NCBI GenBank assembly: GCA_035581425.1
Contig: DATJVP010000019.1
Coordinates: forward strand, 1-64,000
Direction: 5' to 3'
From: DASZHJ01 sp035581425
GTDB taxonomy: Bacteria > Pseudomonadota > Alphaproteobacteria > ATCC43930 > CGMCC-115725
DNA length: 64,000 nt
In this document: piece after piece, positions 33,082-41,900 of the stretch
Position numbering within the stretch: position 1 is the first letter of the stretch
How the letters are laid out: each line of letters starts with the position of its first letter
Notes under the pieces: model-generated
What the model saw: only the letters and a program-made list of their open reading frames with translations
What the model was told of the DNA's origin: nothing
Databases searched by the model: none
Made by a program: the position numbers and the translations under genes

Positions 33082-33501
33082 ATGACGGAAGGATCGGACC
33101 ATCTCGCGACCTGTGCCTGTGGCACGCTCCGTATCGCCGCGAACGGAGAGCCCGACGTCGTCTCCGTCTGCAACTGCACTCTCTGCCAGCGGCGAACCGG
33201 CAGCGCCTTCGGAGTTGGCGTCTATTACCCGCGCGAGCGCGTGCGCGCTGTCGCGGGCGTCTACAAGGCATTCACCCGAGCCGCGGAAGCAGGACGCCAG
33301 GTCGGCAATCGCTTCTGTCCGGAATGCGGAACGACCGTTTATTGGACCATCGACCTGCGCCCGCAGCATTTCGGGATCGCGCTGGGTGCCTTCGCCGATC
33401 CAGGCTTCGTCCGGCCCGCGCGCATCGTCTGGGCGCAGCACCAATTCGATTGGGTGCGATTTGCCGACGATCTGCCGGTGTTCCCGCGAAGCGCCTCCTA
33501 A
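33082..33501 (+). CDS. GFA-family zinc protein (Mss4-like fold)
   Basis: This 139-residue protein belongs to the glutathione-dependent formaldehyde-activating (GFA/CENP-V) domain family. Its zinc cysteines are all present: Cys11 and Cys13 (CACG), Cys30, Cys32 and Cys35 (CNCTLC), Cys79 and Cys82 (FCPECG). The original formaldehyde role of Gfa is disputed, so the activity is left open. No obvious operon partner; an HpnK-like gene follows after 26 bases. Confidence 0.9.
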   Translation: MTEGSDHLATCACGTLRIAANGEPDVVSVCNCTLCQRRTGSAFGVGVYYPRERVRAVAGVYKAFTRAAEAGRQVGNRFCPECGTTVYWTIDLRPQHFGIALGAFADPGFVRPARIVWAQHQFDWVRFADDLPVFPRSAS

Positions 33502-33527
33502 TACCAACAATCCGGTCCGGAGACCGC

Positions 33528-34415
33528 GTGCCGAAGCACCTGATCGTCACCGCCGACGATTTCGGCCTGGCGCTTCCCGTCAACGAGGCGGTGGAGCGCG
33601 GCCACCGCGAGGGCATCCTCACCAGCGCGAGCCTGATGGTGACGGGCACCGCGGCCGCGGATGCGATCGCGCGCGCACGCCGCCTGCCGCGGCTCGGCGT
33701 TGGATTGCATCTCGTCCTCGTCGACGCCAGACCCGCGCTGCCGCCGGAGCGGATCCCCGACCTGGTGGGCACCGACGGCCGGTTTCCCGCCGATCCCCTG
33801 CGCGCGGGATTGCGGATCTTCTTCAATGCCCGCGCCCGCACACAGGCCGCAGCAGAATGCCGCGCGCAACTCGAGGCGTTCCGAACGACCGGCCTCGCAC
33901 TCGATCACGTCGACGGCCACCACCACTTTCATCAGCATCCGACGGTGCAGCACATCCTTCTGGACCTCGCGTCGGAGTTTGGCATCGCTGCAATCCGCGT
34001 GCCGCGCGAGCCTTTCCGCGCCTCCTGGCGAGCCTCGCGCGATCGGCTGCCTCATCGCTTTTTCGCATGGCTGCTGCACGCGCGGCGCACGGCGGCGATG
34101 CGCCGGCGGCTTCTGCGCGCGGGCATAAGCTGCAACGACGCCATGCTCGGCCTCGCGGATACCGGCCGTATGGGCCCGGAACGGGTGCGGCGCTTTCTCG
34201 CGGCGTTGCCCGAAGGCGTAAGCGAACTCTACTTCCATCCCGCGACCCAGCGCTGGGGCGAGGCCGATGCCTGGCCAGCGGATTACGAGCCCGAGGCGGA
34301 GTTCGCGGCGTTGATAGACCCCGGGGTCAGGACAGCGCTCGACATCAGCGGCGCCAGCCTCGCCACCTTTGCGGGTCTCGCCAAGGGTGGACTTCGCGCG
34401 CGCCCCGCCCCATGA
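33528..34415 (+). CDS. hpnK: HpnK-like YdjC/ChbG-family deacetylase
   Basis: This is a 295-residue polysaccharide-deacetylase-like enzyme. The metal-binding motif TADDFG (Asp10, Asp11) opens the protein, and DHVDGHHHFHQHPTVQ carries the metal histidines. The arrangement GREGILTSASLMVTG-like (GHREGILTSASLMVTGTAAA) and ALPEGVSELYFHPAT match HpnK, which deacetylates the glucosamine of composite hopanoids, rather than chitobiose ChbG. GTG 33528 with GGAG upstream fits the N-terminus (MPKHLIVTADDFG). The partner glycosyltransferase and radical SAM genes (hpnI, hpnJ) are not in the window, so hopanoid use is likely but unproven. Confidence 0.83.
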   Translation: MPKHLIVTADDFGLALPVNEAVERGHREGILTSASLMVTGTAAADAIARARRLPRLGVGLHLVLVDARPALPPERIPDLVGTDGRFPADPLRAGLRIFFNARARTQAAAECRAQLEAFRTTGLALDHVDGHHHFHQHPTVQHILLDLASEFGIAAIRVPREPFRASWRASRDRLPHRFFAWLLHARRTAAMRRRLLRAGISCNDAMLGLADTGRMGPERVRRFLAALPEGVSELYFHPATQRWGEADAWPADYEPEAEFAALIDPGVRTALDISGASLATFAGLAKGGLRARPAP

Positions 34416-34452
34416 TCGCGGCGTTTTTCGTCGAGGAGCGATCCGCCGCGCC

Positions 34453-35685
34453 ATGACCGACACTGCAATTGGAAGCACCCGGCGCGACGTCGAGGTGATC
34501 GCGCTCGTGAGCACGGCGCATGGCCTCAGTCATTTTTACCAATTGGTCCTGCCGCCGCTCTTTCCGTTCATCACGCGCGAGTTCGGCATCAGCTACGGCG
34601 AGGTCGCGCTGACGACGGGGCTCTTCTATGCGGTCTCGGGCTTGGCGCAAACGCCGGCGGGCTTTCTCGTCGACCGCTTCGGCGCGCGGAACGTGCTGCT
34701 CGGCGGGCTCGGCCTTGCGGCCGCGAGTGCGGGCTTCATCGGCCTGGTGCCGAGCTTCTGGATGATGCTGCCGCTGGTCGTTCTGGCGGGCCTCGGCAAT
34801 TGCGTCTTCCATCCCGCGGATTACTCGATCCTCACGCACACAGTGAGCCCGAAGCGCATGGCGCGCGCCTATGGCGTCCACACGCTCTCCGGCAATCTCG
34901 GCTGGACCTTGGCGCCCGTGACGATGCTCGGTCTCGCCAGCGCCGTCGGATGGCGCGGCGCGCTTGTCGCCGCGAGCCTGCTCGGCCTCGGGGCGGTCGT
35001 CGTCTTCGCCTCCCTCAGCCGCGCGCTCCACTCCGCCCGGAGGGAGCGCAAGCCAATGGCGGCGCCCAAGGGCGCACAGCGCTTCTCCTACCTTTCGCTA
35101 CTGGCGACGCCTGCGATCCTGCTGTGCTTCGCCTATTTCGTGTTGCTCTCGATTGCGCTCGTGGGCAATCAGACCTTCATGCCGACGGCCCTCAACACGC
35201 TCTACGGCACCTCGCTCGCGACCGCCAATTTCGCGCTCACGATGTATCTCGCGGGCAGCTCGCTCGGCATCATCACGGGGGGCTTCGCAGCGGACCGCTC
35301 GCGCCGGCACGAGCGGATCGTGGCGCTGGGCCTGTTGCTCTCGGCAGCGCTCATGATGCTGATCGGCTCGGTGGCGATGCCGGATCCGCTCATCGTCGCC
35401 TGTGTGGCGCTTGCGGGCTTTGCGACGGGCACGACCACGCCCTCGCGCGACATGCTCGTGCGCAGCGCGACGCCGCCGGGCTCGACCGGCAAGGTCTTCG
35501 GCTTCGTCTATTCCGGCCTCGATCTCGGCTCGGCGGTGACGCCTCCGGTGCTGGGCTGGTTCCTCGACCGGGGCGTGCCGCAGATGGTGTTCGTGCTTGC
35601 AGCGGCGGCGCTGCTGCTCACGGTCGCGACCGTCCTCGGCCTCAAGCGCAACATCGCCGCGCGCGCCGCCGCCGCCGCGGAGTGA
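34453..35685 (+). CDS. MFS transporter (FosA/CynX-like or oxalate/formate-like permease)
   Basis: This 410-residue, roughly 12-helix permease has the MFS loop 2-3 motif GFLVDRFGARNVLLGG (consensus GxLaDrxGrkxxl) near residue 70. The N-terminus STAHGLSHFYQLVLPPLFPF and the GNCVFHPADYSILTHTV stretch resemble the fosmidomycin-resistance-like group of MFS proteins. ATG 34453 was chosen over an upstream ATG because MTDTAIGSTRRD leads directly into helix 1. It starts 37 bases after hpnK. The substrate is unknown. Confidence 0.88.
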   Translation: MTDTAIGSTRRDVEVIALVSTAHGLSHFYQLVLPPLFPFITREFGISYGEVALTTGLFYAVSGLAQTPAGFLVDRFGARNVLLGGLGLAAASAGFIGLVPSFWMMLPLVVLAGLGNCVFHPADYSILTHTVSPKRMARAYGVHTLSGNLGWTLAPVTMLGLASAVGWRGALVAASLLGLGAVVVFASLSRALHSARRERKPMAAPKGAQRFSYLSLLATPAILLCFAYFVLLSIALVGNQTFMPTALNTLYGTSLATANFALTMYLAGSSLGIITGGFAADRSRRHERIVALGLLLSAALMMLIGSVAMPDPLIVACVALAGFATGTTTPSRDMLVRSATPPGSTGKVFGFVYSGLDLGSAVTPPVLGWFLDRGVPQMVFVLAAAALLLTVATVLGLKRNIAARAAAAAE

Positions 35686-35753
35686 CCCGCGCGAGCTTGT
35701 CAGCGCAGGTACAGCATGGTCTTCTTCTCTTAATTCTTGAGAGGCTGAAGCAC

Positions 35754-35918
35754 ATGCGCATTTCGATCAGCAACTTGGTCGCGGTAACCATATTCACGGC
35801 GGCACTCGGCGCTGTCACCCCGTCGGCACCGGGCGCAGCCTTCGCTGATGTGGCGGAACACGCACAACTGGTGAAAATCGAGCCGCCCCACGCGGTTTTG
35901 CGCGCGGCAGAGCCTTGA
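35754..35918 (+). CDS. small predicted exported protein
   Basis: The 54-residue frame consists largely of a signal peptide (MRISISNLVAVTIFTAALGA, likely cleavage after FA in GAAFADV) and about 24 residues of unremarkable mature sequence (EHAQLVKIEPPHAVLRAAEP). GAGAGG lies upstream of ATG 35754 at a slightly long spacing. No family is recognised. It fills an otherwise empty 268-base gap before apaG; it could be a remnant of a longer secreted protein. Confidence 0.4.
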   Translation: MRISISNLVAVTIFTAALGAVTPSAPGAAFADVAEHAQLVKIEPPHAVLRAAEP

Positions 35919-35953
35919 CGCACGAGGCCGCGGGGGGAGAATAGCGGCCATGA

Positions 35954-36403
35954 ATGCCGGAGCCACCCTTGCCGACGCCTGATCGCCCCAGTAAACGGAG
36001 CCAGGCCGCCGCTTACGCCGCGACGACGCGGGCGATCAAAGTGATCGTCAAGCCGTTCTACCTAGAGGATCAGTCCTCGCCTTCGGACGATCACTACGTC
36101 TGGGCTTATCACGTGCGGATCGAGAATCACGGCAGCGAGACGGTACAACTCCGCCGGCGGCACTGGCGAATCACCGATGCGCTCGGGCGCATGCAAGAGG
36201 TGCGCGGTGCCGGCGTCGTCGGCGAGCAGCCGGTCCTGCAGCCCGGGGAGGCCTACGAATACACAAGTGGCACGCCGCTGCCGACGCCCTCAGGCATCAT
36301 GGTCGGCAGCTACGAGATGGAGACCAAAGCCGGCGAGAGCTTCGACGTCGCGATCCCCGCATTCTCGCTGGACAGCCCGCATCAGGCGATCCGCCTCAAC
36401 TGA
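35954..36403 (+). CDS. apaG: ApaG family protein
   Basis: ApaG is a small fibronectin-III-like protein of 149 residues, linked to Co2+/Mg2+ resistance in enterobacteria. The core begins AATTRAIKVIVKPFYLEDQS, followed by YHVRIENHGSETVQLRRRHW and PSGIMVGSYEMET, all typical. The N-terminal 20 residues (MPEPPLPTPDRPSK...) are longer than in most homologues; an in-frame TTG at 35969 could be the real start. In many alphaproteobacteria it lies near hslO and arg genes, as here. Confidence 0.92.
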   Translation: MPEPPLPTPDRPSKRSQAAAYAATTRAIKVIVKPFYLEDQSSPSDDHYVWAYHVRIENHGSETVQLRRRHWRITDALGRMQEVRGAGVVGEQPVLQPGEAYEYTSGTPLPTPSGIMVGSYEMETKAGESFDVAIPAFSLDSPHQAIRLN

Positions 36404-36446
36404 GGCTGGCACGTTCGCCGCTCCCGCAATAGGAGGTCCGGAGGCC

Positions 36447-37091
36447 ATGCCGACGAAGCCCGTTCCGATTTCCGCGAAGCCTGCTCACACGCCGCGGCGA
36501 CGCCCCTCGCGCGACGAGGCCGAGGCCGCCGTACGCACGCTCATCGAATGGGCGGGCGACGATCCCGAGCGCGAGGGATTGAAGGGCACGCCCGGCCGCG
36601 TCGTGCGCTCCTATGAGGAGTTCTTCCAGGGCTACGGCACGGATCCCGTCGAGCTGTTGAGACGGACCTTCGAGGAGACCGAGGGTTACGACGAGATGGT
36701 CGTCCTCAAGGACATCCGCTTCGAATCCCATTGCGAGCACCACATGGCCCCGATCATCGGCAGGGCGCATGTGGCCTATCTCCCCAACAACCGCGTCATC
36801 GGCATCTCCAAGCTCGCGCGCCTCGTCGAAGTCTACGCACGCCGCCTGCAGATCCAGGAGAAGATGACGGTGCAGATCGCCAACACACTTTGCGAGGTAC
36901 TGCAACCCAAGGGCGCGGGCGTGGTGATCGAGGCCGCGCATCAATGCATGACCACGCGCGGCATCCACAAGCCCGGCGTCTCCATGGTGACGAGCCACAT
37001 GCTCGGCGCCTTCCGCGACGACCCCAGCACGCGCCGCGAGTTCCTCGCCTTCATCGGTGCCCCCACCGCGATCCCCGTCAGCAACGTCTGA
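36447..37091 (+). CDS. folE: GTP cyclohydrolase I
   Basis: FolE opens GTP to dihydroneopterin triphosphate, the first step of folate synthesis. The 214-residue protein has the zinc ligands Cys96 and His99 (ESHCEHHMAPIIG) and Cys167 (AHQCMTTRGIHKPG). Other signatures are VIGISKLARLVEVYARRLQ and QEKMTVQIA. ATG 36447 has two GGAGG-like sites upstream. The N-terminus is a basic, proline-rich extension. The gene ends the plus-strand run that starts with apaG. Confidence 0.96.
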   Translation: MPTKPVPISAKPAHTPRRRPSRDEAEAAVRTLIEWAGDDPEREGLKGTPGRVVRSYEEFFQGYGTDPVELLRRTFEETEGYDEMVVLKDIRFESHCEHHMAPIIGRAHVAYLPNNRVIGISKLARLVEVYARRLQIQEKMTVQIANTLCEVLQPKGAGVVIEAAHQCMTTRGIHKPGVSMVTSHMLGAFRDDPSTRREFLAFIGAPTAIPVSNV

Positions 37092-37112
37092 CGAAGGTCG
37101 CCGCCTCCTTTT

Positions 37113-37226
37113 CGAGTGTCCGGTTCGGGGCAGCGGGGCGAGGAAAATCGCTACGGAACGACGCAAAGGCGCATTTGCTTCGATGCAGGTCGCACGGCGT
37201 GTTGTCCCATCACTATCGACACTCGT
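37113..37226. repeat. dispersed intergenic repeat, copy A
   Basis: Two blocks here, CGAGTGTCCGGTTCGG with GGGGCGAGGAAAAT (37113-37148) and GTCCCATCACTATCGA (37204-37219), recur at 45980-46042 in another intergenic space. The second block is identical over 16 bases. In this copy about 55 extra bases lie between the blocks. Neither copy forms a convincing gene, although both read VPSLS in one frame. Confidence 0.5.
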
Positions 37227-37302
37227 GGGCATGTCCCGACCATCCCGCACCAAAAAATATCGTAACCATCAAAGTGCCGTGACGATTCCGAAAGAGTTGG
37301 CG

Positions 37303-37893
37303 CTACCGCACGTAATAACCGAAGTGGTCGCGGATTTGCCGGTCGAGCTCGCGGTCAAGGTCAGCCATGACATCGGTCTCGAGCTGGTAGAGGATCCGGT
37401 CGCGCTCGTCGAGCGTGGTGCCCTCGACCGTCGTGGTGGAGCGCTGGGCGCTCGCCATCGCCTGACGCACCACGATGCCGCGGTCGTCGCGGATCTCGAC
37501 GGAGATGGCGACGCTCGCGTCGTAGCGCGTATCGCGCTGACGCGTAAGCATTCCACTGAGGCTCTGGTCCGTCGCGAGCTTCGTCTCGGTGACGCTCGCG
37601 TCGGTGATGGTCGCGACCCCGACACCTTGCGTTCCGGCGGCGCGCAGCCGGTCGCTGGCCCAATTCTCCGCGACGTGCGGAAGTGCCAGTGGCGGCCGCT
37701 CCTCGACGTGCGAGGGATCGGAGCCGGGCTGGTAGCGCGGAACGATCTCGATTCGCCGCACGTCGAGCTCGATCGGTGGCTCCGAGGTGAAGTGGACATC
37801 GCCCAGAGCCGGCCGCGGTGCCGGCGGCTGATTGCAGCCGCCGAGCGCAAGCAACAGCAGGAGAAGCGGGCGGATGGCGGATGCGCGCGTCAT
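37303..37893 (-). CDS. predicted lipoprotein of unknown function
   Basis: The 196-residue protein has a lipoprotein signal peptide (RPLLLLLLALGGC, lipid-bearing Cys20) followed by a proline-rich stretch. The rest is a soluble domain with TRYDASVAISVEIRDDRGIV and an acidic-basic C-terminus ending in RELDRQIRDHFGYYVR. It resembles uncharacterised alphaproteobacterial outer-membrane or periplasmic lipoproteins near hslO. I do not know a function. It lies 80 bases downstream of hslO in the same direction. Confidence 0.75.
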   Translation of the reverse strand: MTRASAIRPLLLLLLALGGCNQPPAPRPALGDVHFTSEPPIELDVRRIEIVPRYQPGSDPSHVEERPPLALPHVAENWASDRLRAAGTQGVGVATITDASVTETKLATDQSLSGMLTRQRDTRYDASVAISVEIRDDRGIVVRQAMASAQRSTTTVEGTTLDERDRILYQLETDVMADLDRELDRQIRDHFGYYVR

Positions 37894-37973
37894 CGATCGG
37901 ACTCACGAAGGTTCAAGCGAGCGCCTGCACGCTGCCCGTGGTTTTCGGCATTTTCAAGGCGGAGAGACGCCCC

Positions 37974-38906
37974 TCAGCCCGCGGCGATGGCAGACACCGC
38001 CTCGGGCTCGAAGCGGTAAGCTTCGTTGCAGAACTGGCAGGTGACGGTGACGGAGCCGTCGGCCTCGCCGAGATCCTGGCGCTCCGAGCTCGGAAGCGAG
38101 CGCAGCACGCGCTCGATCCGCTCGCGCGAGCAACGGCACTCCGCGCGCACTCCGTGCACGCGGAAGACGCGGACGCCATCCTCATGGAAGAGGCGATAGA
38201 GCAGCGCCTCCGGCGCGAGCTTGGGATCGGTGAGCTCGGCCGAGGTGCTGGAACCCATGAGAATGAGCGCGCGGCGAAAGCCATCCTCGATCTCCTCGCG
38301 CGTCGCCACGATCGCAGAGCGCTCGTCGGCGGGAAGCCGCTGTACCATGAGGCACCCGCCGCGCCAGATTCCGGCCTCGTCCTGCGCCACCGCCACCTTT
38401 ATCCCCGTCGCGATCTGCTCGGATTGCCGGAAGTAGTGGTGGATGCAATCAGCGAGGGTTGCGCCCTCGAGTGCGACGATCCCCTGATAGCGCTCGGTAT
38501 CCTCGCCCTGATCGACCGTGAAGGCGAGGTAGCCCGCGCCCATGAGCCGCGGCACCGAGCCCGTGCCCGGGAGCGTCGTCGCCTCCGCGAGCTTCGCCGC
38601 GTCGTATTGCGCGTAGCCGCGAACGGCGCCCGCGCTGGTCACGTCCGCCACCAGCAGCCGGATTGCGCCGTCGCCCTTGGTCTGCAGCGTGAAGACGCCC
38701 TCGTATTTGAGCGCGCTCGCGAGCGCCACCGCGAGCGCGATCGCCTCGCCGAGCAGCACCGCAACCGGCGCAGGGTAGTCGTGGCGCTTGACGATGGTGT
38801 CGAGCATCGGTCCGAGCCGCACCAGCCGTCCGCGCAGCCGGAACGGCTCGATCTCGAAGGGCTGCACGAGGTCGTCGGCGATTGCGGTGGATGTCATCGG
38901 TCGCAT
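37974..38906 (-). CDS. hslO: redox-regulated chaperone Hsp33
   Basis: Hsp33 is a cytosolic holdase activated by oxidation. The 310-residue protein has the N-terminal fold with LGEAIALAVALASALKYEGV and GAIRLLVADVTSAGAVRGYA, and the C-terminal zinc switch with Cys257 and Cys259 (ECRCSRERIERVL) and Cys290 and Cys293 (VTCQFCNEAYRF). The start could be ATG 38906 or ATG 38897. The ABC exporter gene (38975 end) precedes it on the same strand by 68 bases. Confidence 0.96.
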   Translation of the reverse strand: MRPMTSTAIADDLVQPFEIEPFRLRGRLVRLGPMLDTIVKRHDYPAPVAVLLGEAIALAVALASALKYEGVFTLQTKGDGAIRLLVADVTSAGAVRGYAQYDAAKLAEATTLPGTGSVPRLMGAGYLAFTVDQGEDTERYQGIVALEGATLADCIHHYFRQSEQIATGIKVAVAQDEAGIWRGGCLMVQRLPADERSAIVATREEIEDGFRRALILMGSSTSAELTDPKLAPEALLYRLFHEDGVRVFRVHGVRAECRCSRERIERVLRSLPSSERQDLGEADGSVTVTCQFCNEAYRFEPEAVSAIAAG

Positions 38907-38974
38907 TCTCTCTCCGCGTCGATTTTGGCACGAAACGCCGTCTCGCCGGGAGCAAACTCCAGCTCAGGCCACCG

Positions 38975-41900
38975 TCACTGAGCCGCCGGCATGTAGGCGG
39001 AGGCGAGTTGGCGCGAGACGAGGCGGGCATAGAGCCCGCGCTTGGCCAATAGATCGGTATGCGACCCCGTTTCGACAACCCTCCCCTCCTCGAGCACCAC
39101 GATGAGATCGGCCTCGCGTACCGTCGAGAGGCGGTGTGCGATGACGATCGTCGTGCGGTCGGCCTTGAGCAGATCGAGCGCGCCACGGACGGCCCGCTCG
39201 TTGAGCGCATCGAGATGAGAGGTCGCCTCGTCGAGGATAAGCACCGGCGCGTCCTTGAGAAAGGCGCGCGCGATTGCGACTCGCTGGCGCTGGCCGCCGG
39301 AGAGCGCGGTGCCGCGCTCGCCGACCCAGGAATCGAGCCCTTCCGGCAGTTCCGCCACGAGCGCGTCGAGCGAGGCATGACGAACCGCCGCGAGAAGCTC
39401 CGCCTCGGAAGCGTCGGGCCGTGCAATCAGGATGTTGCTTCGGAGCGTGTCGTTGAAGAGATACGTGTCCTGCGCTACCAGCGCGATCCGGCTGCGCAGC
39501 ACATCGAGCACATAATCGCGGAGATCCCATCCGTTGAGCGTGATCCGGCCCTCCTGTGGATCCCAGAAGCGCATCATGAGCTGTGCCGCCGTCGTCTTGC
39601 CCGCGCCGGATGTGCCGACGAGCGCCACCGTCTTGCCGGCGGGAATGGCGACGCTCGCCTCCGCCAGCGCGCGGCGCTGATAGCCGGGATAGGAGAAGCT
39701 TACCCGCTCGAACGCAAGCGCAGCGGCCCCTGCGGACGCGTCGACTCCGGGACCGTCCGTCACGAGGACCGGCTCGCGTGTCAGCGCATAGAGCCGCCGC
39801 GTCGCACCCAGCGTGTCCGCGAGCTGACGGCCGATCTGCGCGATTTCCGAGACCGGGAGGAACGCCGCCATCGCCAAGAGCGTGAGCAGCGGCAGCACCG
39901 CCGCATCGACGGCTCCCGCCCCCGCGAGTGCCGCGCCCACGGAGACGACCGCGAGACCGCCGAGGCCCGTGAAGACTTCGAGGAGGCATTGCTGCAGCGT
40001 GAGCTCGCGGTAGAACGGTACGCGCAGGCGGATGTAGCGCTCGGAGAGCGCGTCGAGGATGCGGCCGCGGCTTTTCTCCTGCTGGAACGCCACGATCTCG
40101 CCCAACCCCTGCACGGCATCGACCGCGAAGGCGCTGAGCTCGCCCGCGGCCTCGCGCGCCTCCGAGCCCAGCCGATCGACGCGACGCCGCATCAGGAACG
40201 GGCTCAAGCCGACCGCGAGCAGGAACGGCAGCAGCGCCAGCGCGATCCAGGGGCTTTGCCATGCGAGCACGGTCAGCACGGCCGCCGGCACCAGGATCGC
40301 GACGAAGGCAGGGGCGACCGTGTGCGCGAAGAAATACTCCACGAGCTCGACGTCGTGGGTCGCGAGCGCCATGAGATCGCCGGTGCGGCGTCGCACGAGA
40401 TAGGCCGGCGCCAAGGCATCGAGCTTGCGGAAGACCTCGATCCGCATCTGCGCGAGGAGACGGAAGGCCATGTCGTGCGCAATCCACGATTCGAGCCAGT
40501 GCAGCACCCCCGCGAGCGGCGCCACCGCGGCAAGGGCCCAGAGGTAGGCATAGGGCGTCGTGCCGTGCTTCAGTGCCGCGACCGCGAGCGCGCTCAGCGC
40601 GCCCACGCCGATGAAGGCGAGAACGCGCAGCACGCCGAGCCCGAAGGTGACGGTGAGCCTGCCCTTCCAAGGCATCACGTGCTTCATGAGCTCGCCGACG
40701 AGGCCCAGCCAGCCGAGCCCCTCCGCCTTGATGATGCCCTCTGTGACCGGCGCCCCGACGGTGCCGCCGAAAACGGACTCGGCTGCGCCGTTCGGTGTCG
40801 GAGCGTCCAGGAGCTCGGCCGCCTTCGATTCCTGCGCTTGTTCCGCCATCAGGCGCGCGTAGACGCCGCCCGCGGCCATCAATTCCGCGTGGCGGCCAGT
40901 CTCCGCGACGCGGCCTTGGTCGAGGACAAGGATGCGATCGCAATCGATGACGCTCGAGAGGCGGTGCGCGAGAACTAGGGTAGTGCGTCCGCGCATGAGC
41001 TTGTCCAGGGATTGCTGGATCACCGCTTCGTTCTCTGCGTCGACCGCGGAGAGCGCCTCGTCGAGCACAAGGATCGGCGTGTCGCGCAGAAGCGCCCGCG
41101 CAATCGCTACGCGCTGGCGCTGACCCCCGGAGAGCTTGATCCCCTTCTCGCCAACGACGGTGCGGTAACCCAGCGGCAGGGTCATCACGAAATCGTGGAT
41201 GTTCGCGGATCTAGCGGCGCCGATGATCTCGGCTTCGGTAGCGTTCTCCCGCCCGATCCGGATGTTGTCCTCGACGGTGCCGTGGAAAAGGAAGGTGTCC
41301 TGGTTGACGACGGAGATCAAAGAGCGGACCTGCGCGAGGCTCAACTCGCGGAGATCGCGGCCGCCGATACGCACGGCACCCGCCTCCGGATCGTAGAAGC
41401 GCAGCAGCAGGCGCACGATCGACGACTTGCCGCCGCCCGAAGCACCCACGAGGCCAACGCGCTCGCCGGGCGACACACGGAAATCGAGGCCGGCATGGAC
41501 GCTGCGGCGGGAGCCGGGATAGGAGAAGCGCACCTGCTCGAAGGCGATGCTCGGCTCGAGCGGCGCCGATAACGGCGCCGATGGGCGTTCCGCGACGATC
41601 GGCTGATCGTCCAGGATCTGATAGATGCCCTGAGCTGCGGACATGCCGACCATGCCTTCGTGAAGGACGGAGCGCAGCTCCCGCATCGGGCGGAAGATCT
41701 CGACGCCGAGCATCAGCACCACCAGCAGAGCCGAGAGCGTCATCGAGCCGCTTTCGACGCGGAGCGCACCCAAGGCGAGCGCAGCGGCAGCGCCGCAGGC
41801 GATCGAGCTGTCGGTGATGCCGCGTGCGAGCGAGTTGGTGCCGAGCACCCACATCGTCTGCTGAAAAAGCTGCTGCGCCTTGACCGCGAGCGTGTCGGCC

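Noticed and set aside
39059..40978. 639-codon open frame opposite the fused ABC exporter
   Set aside because: Fully antisense to conserved NBD and membrane sequence; Arg/Glu/His-rich shadow without motif.
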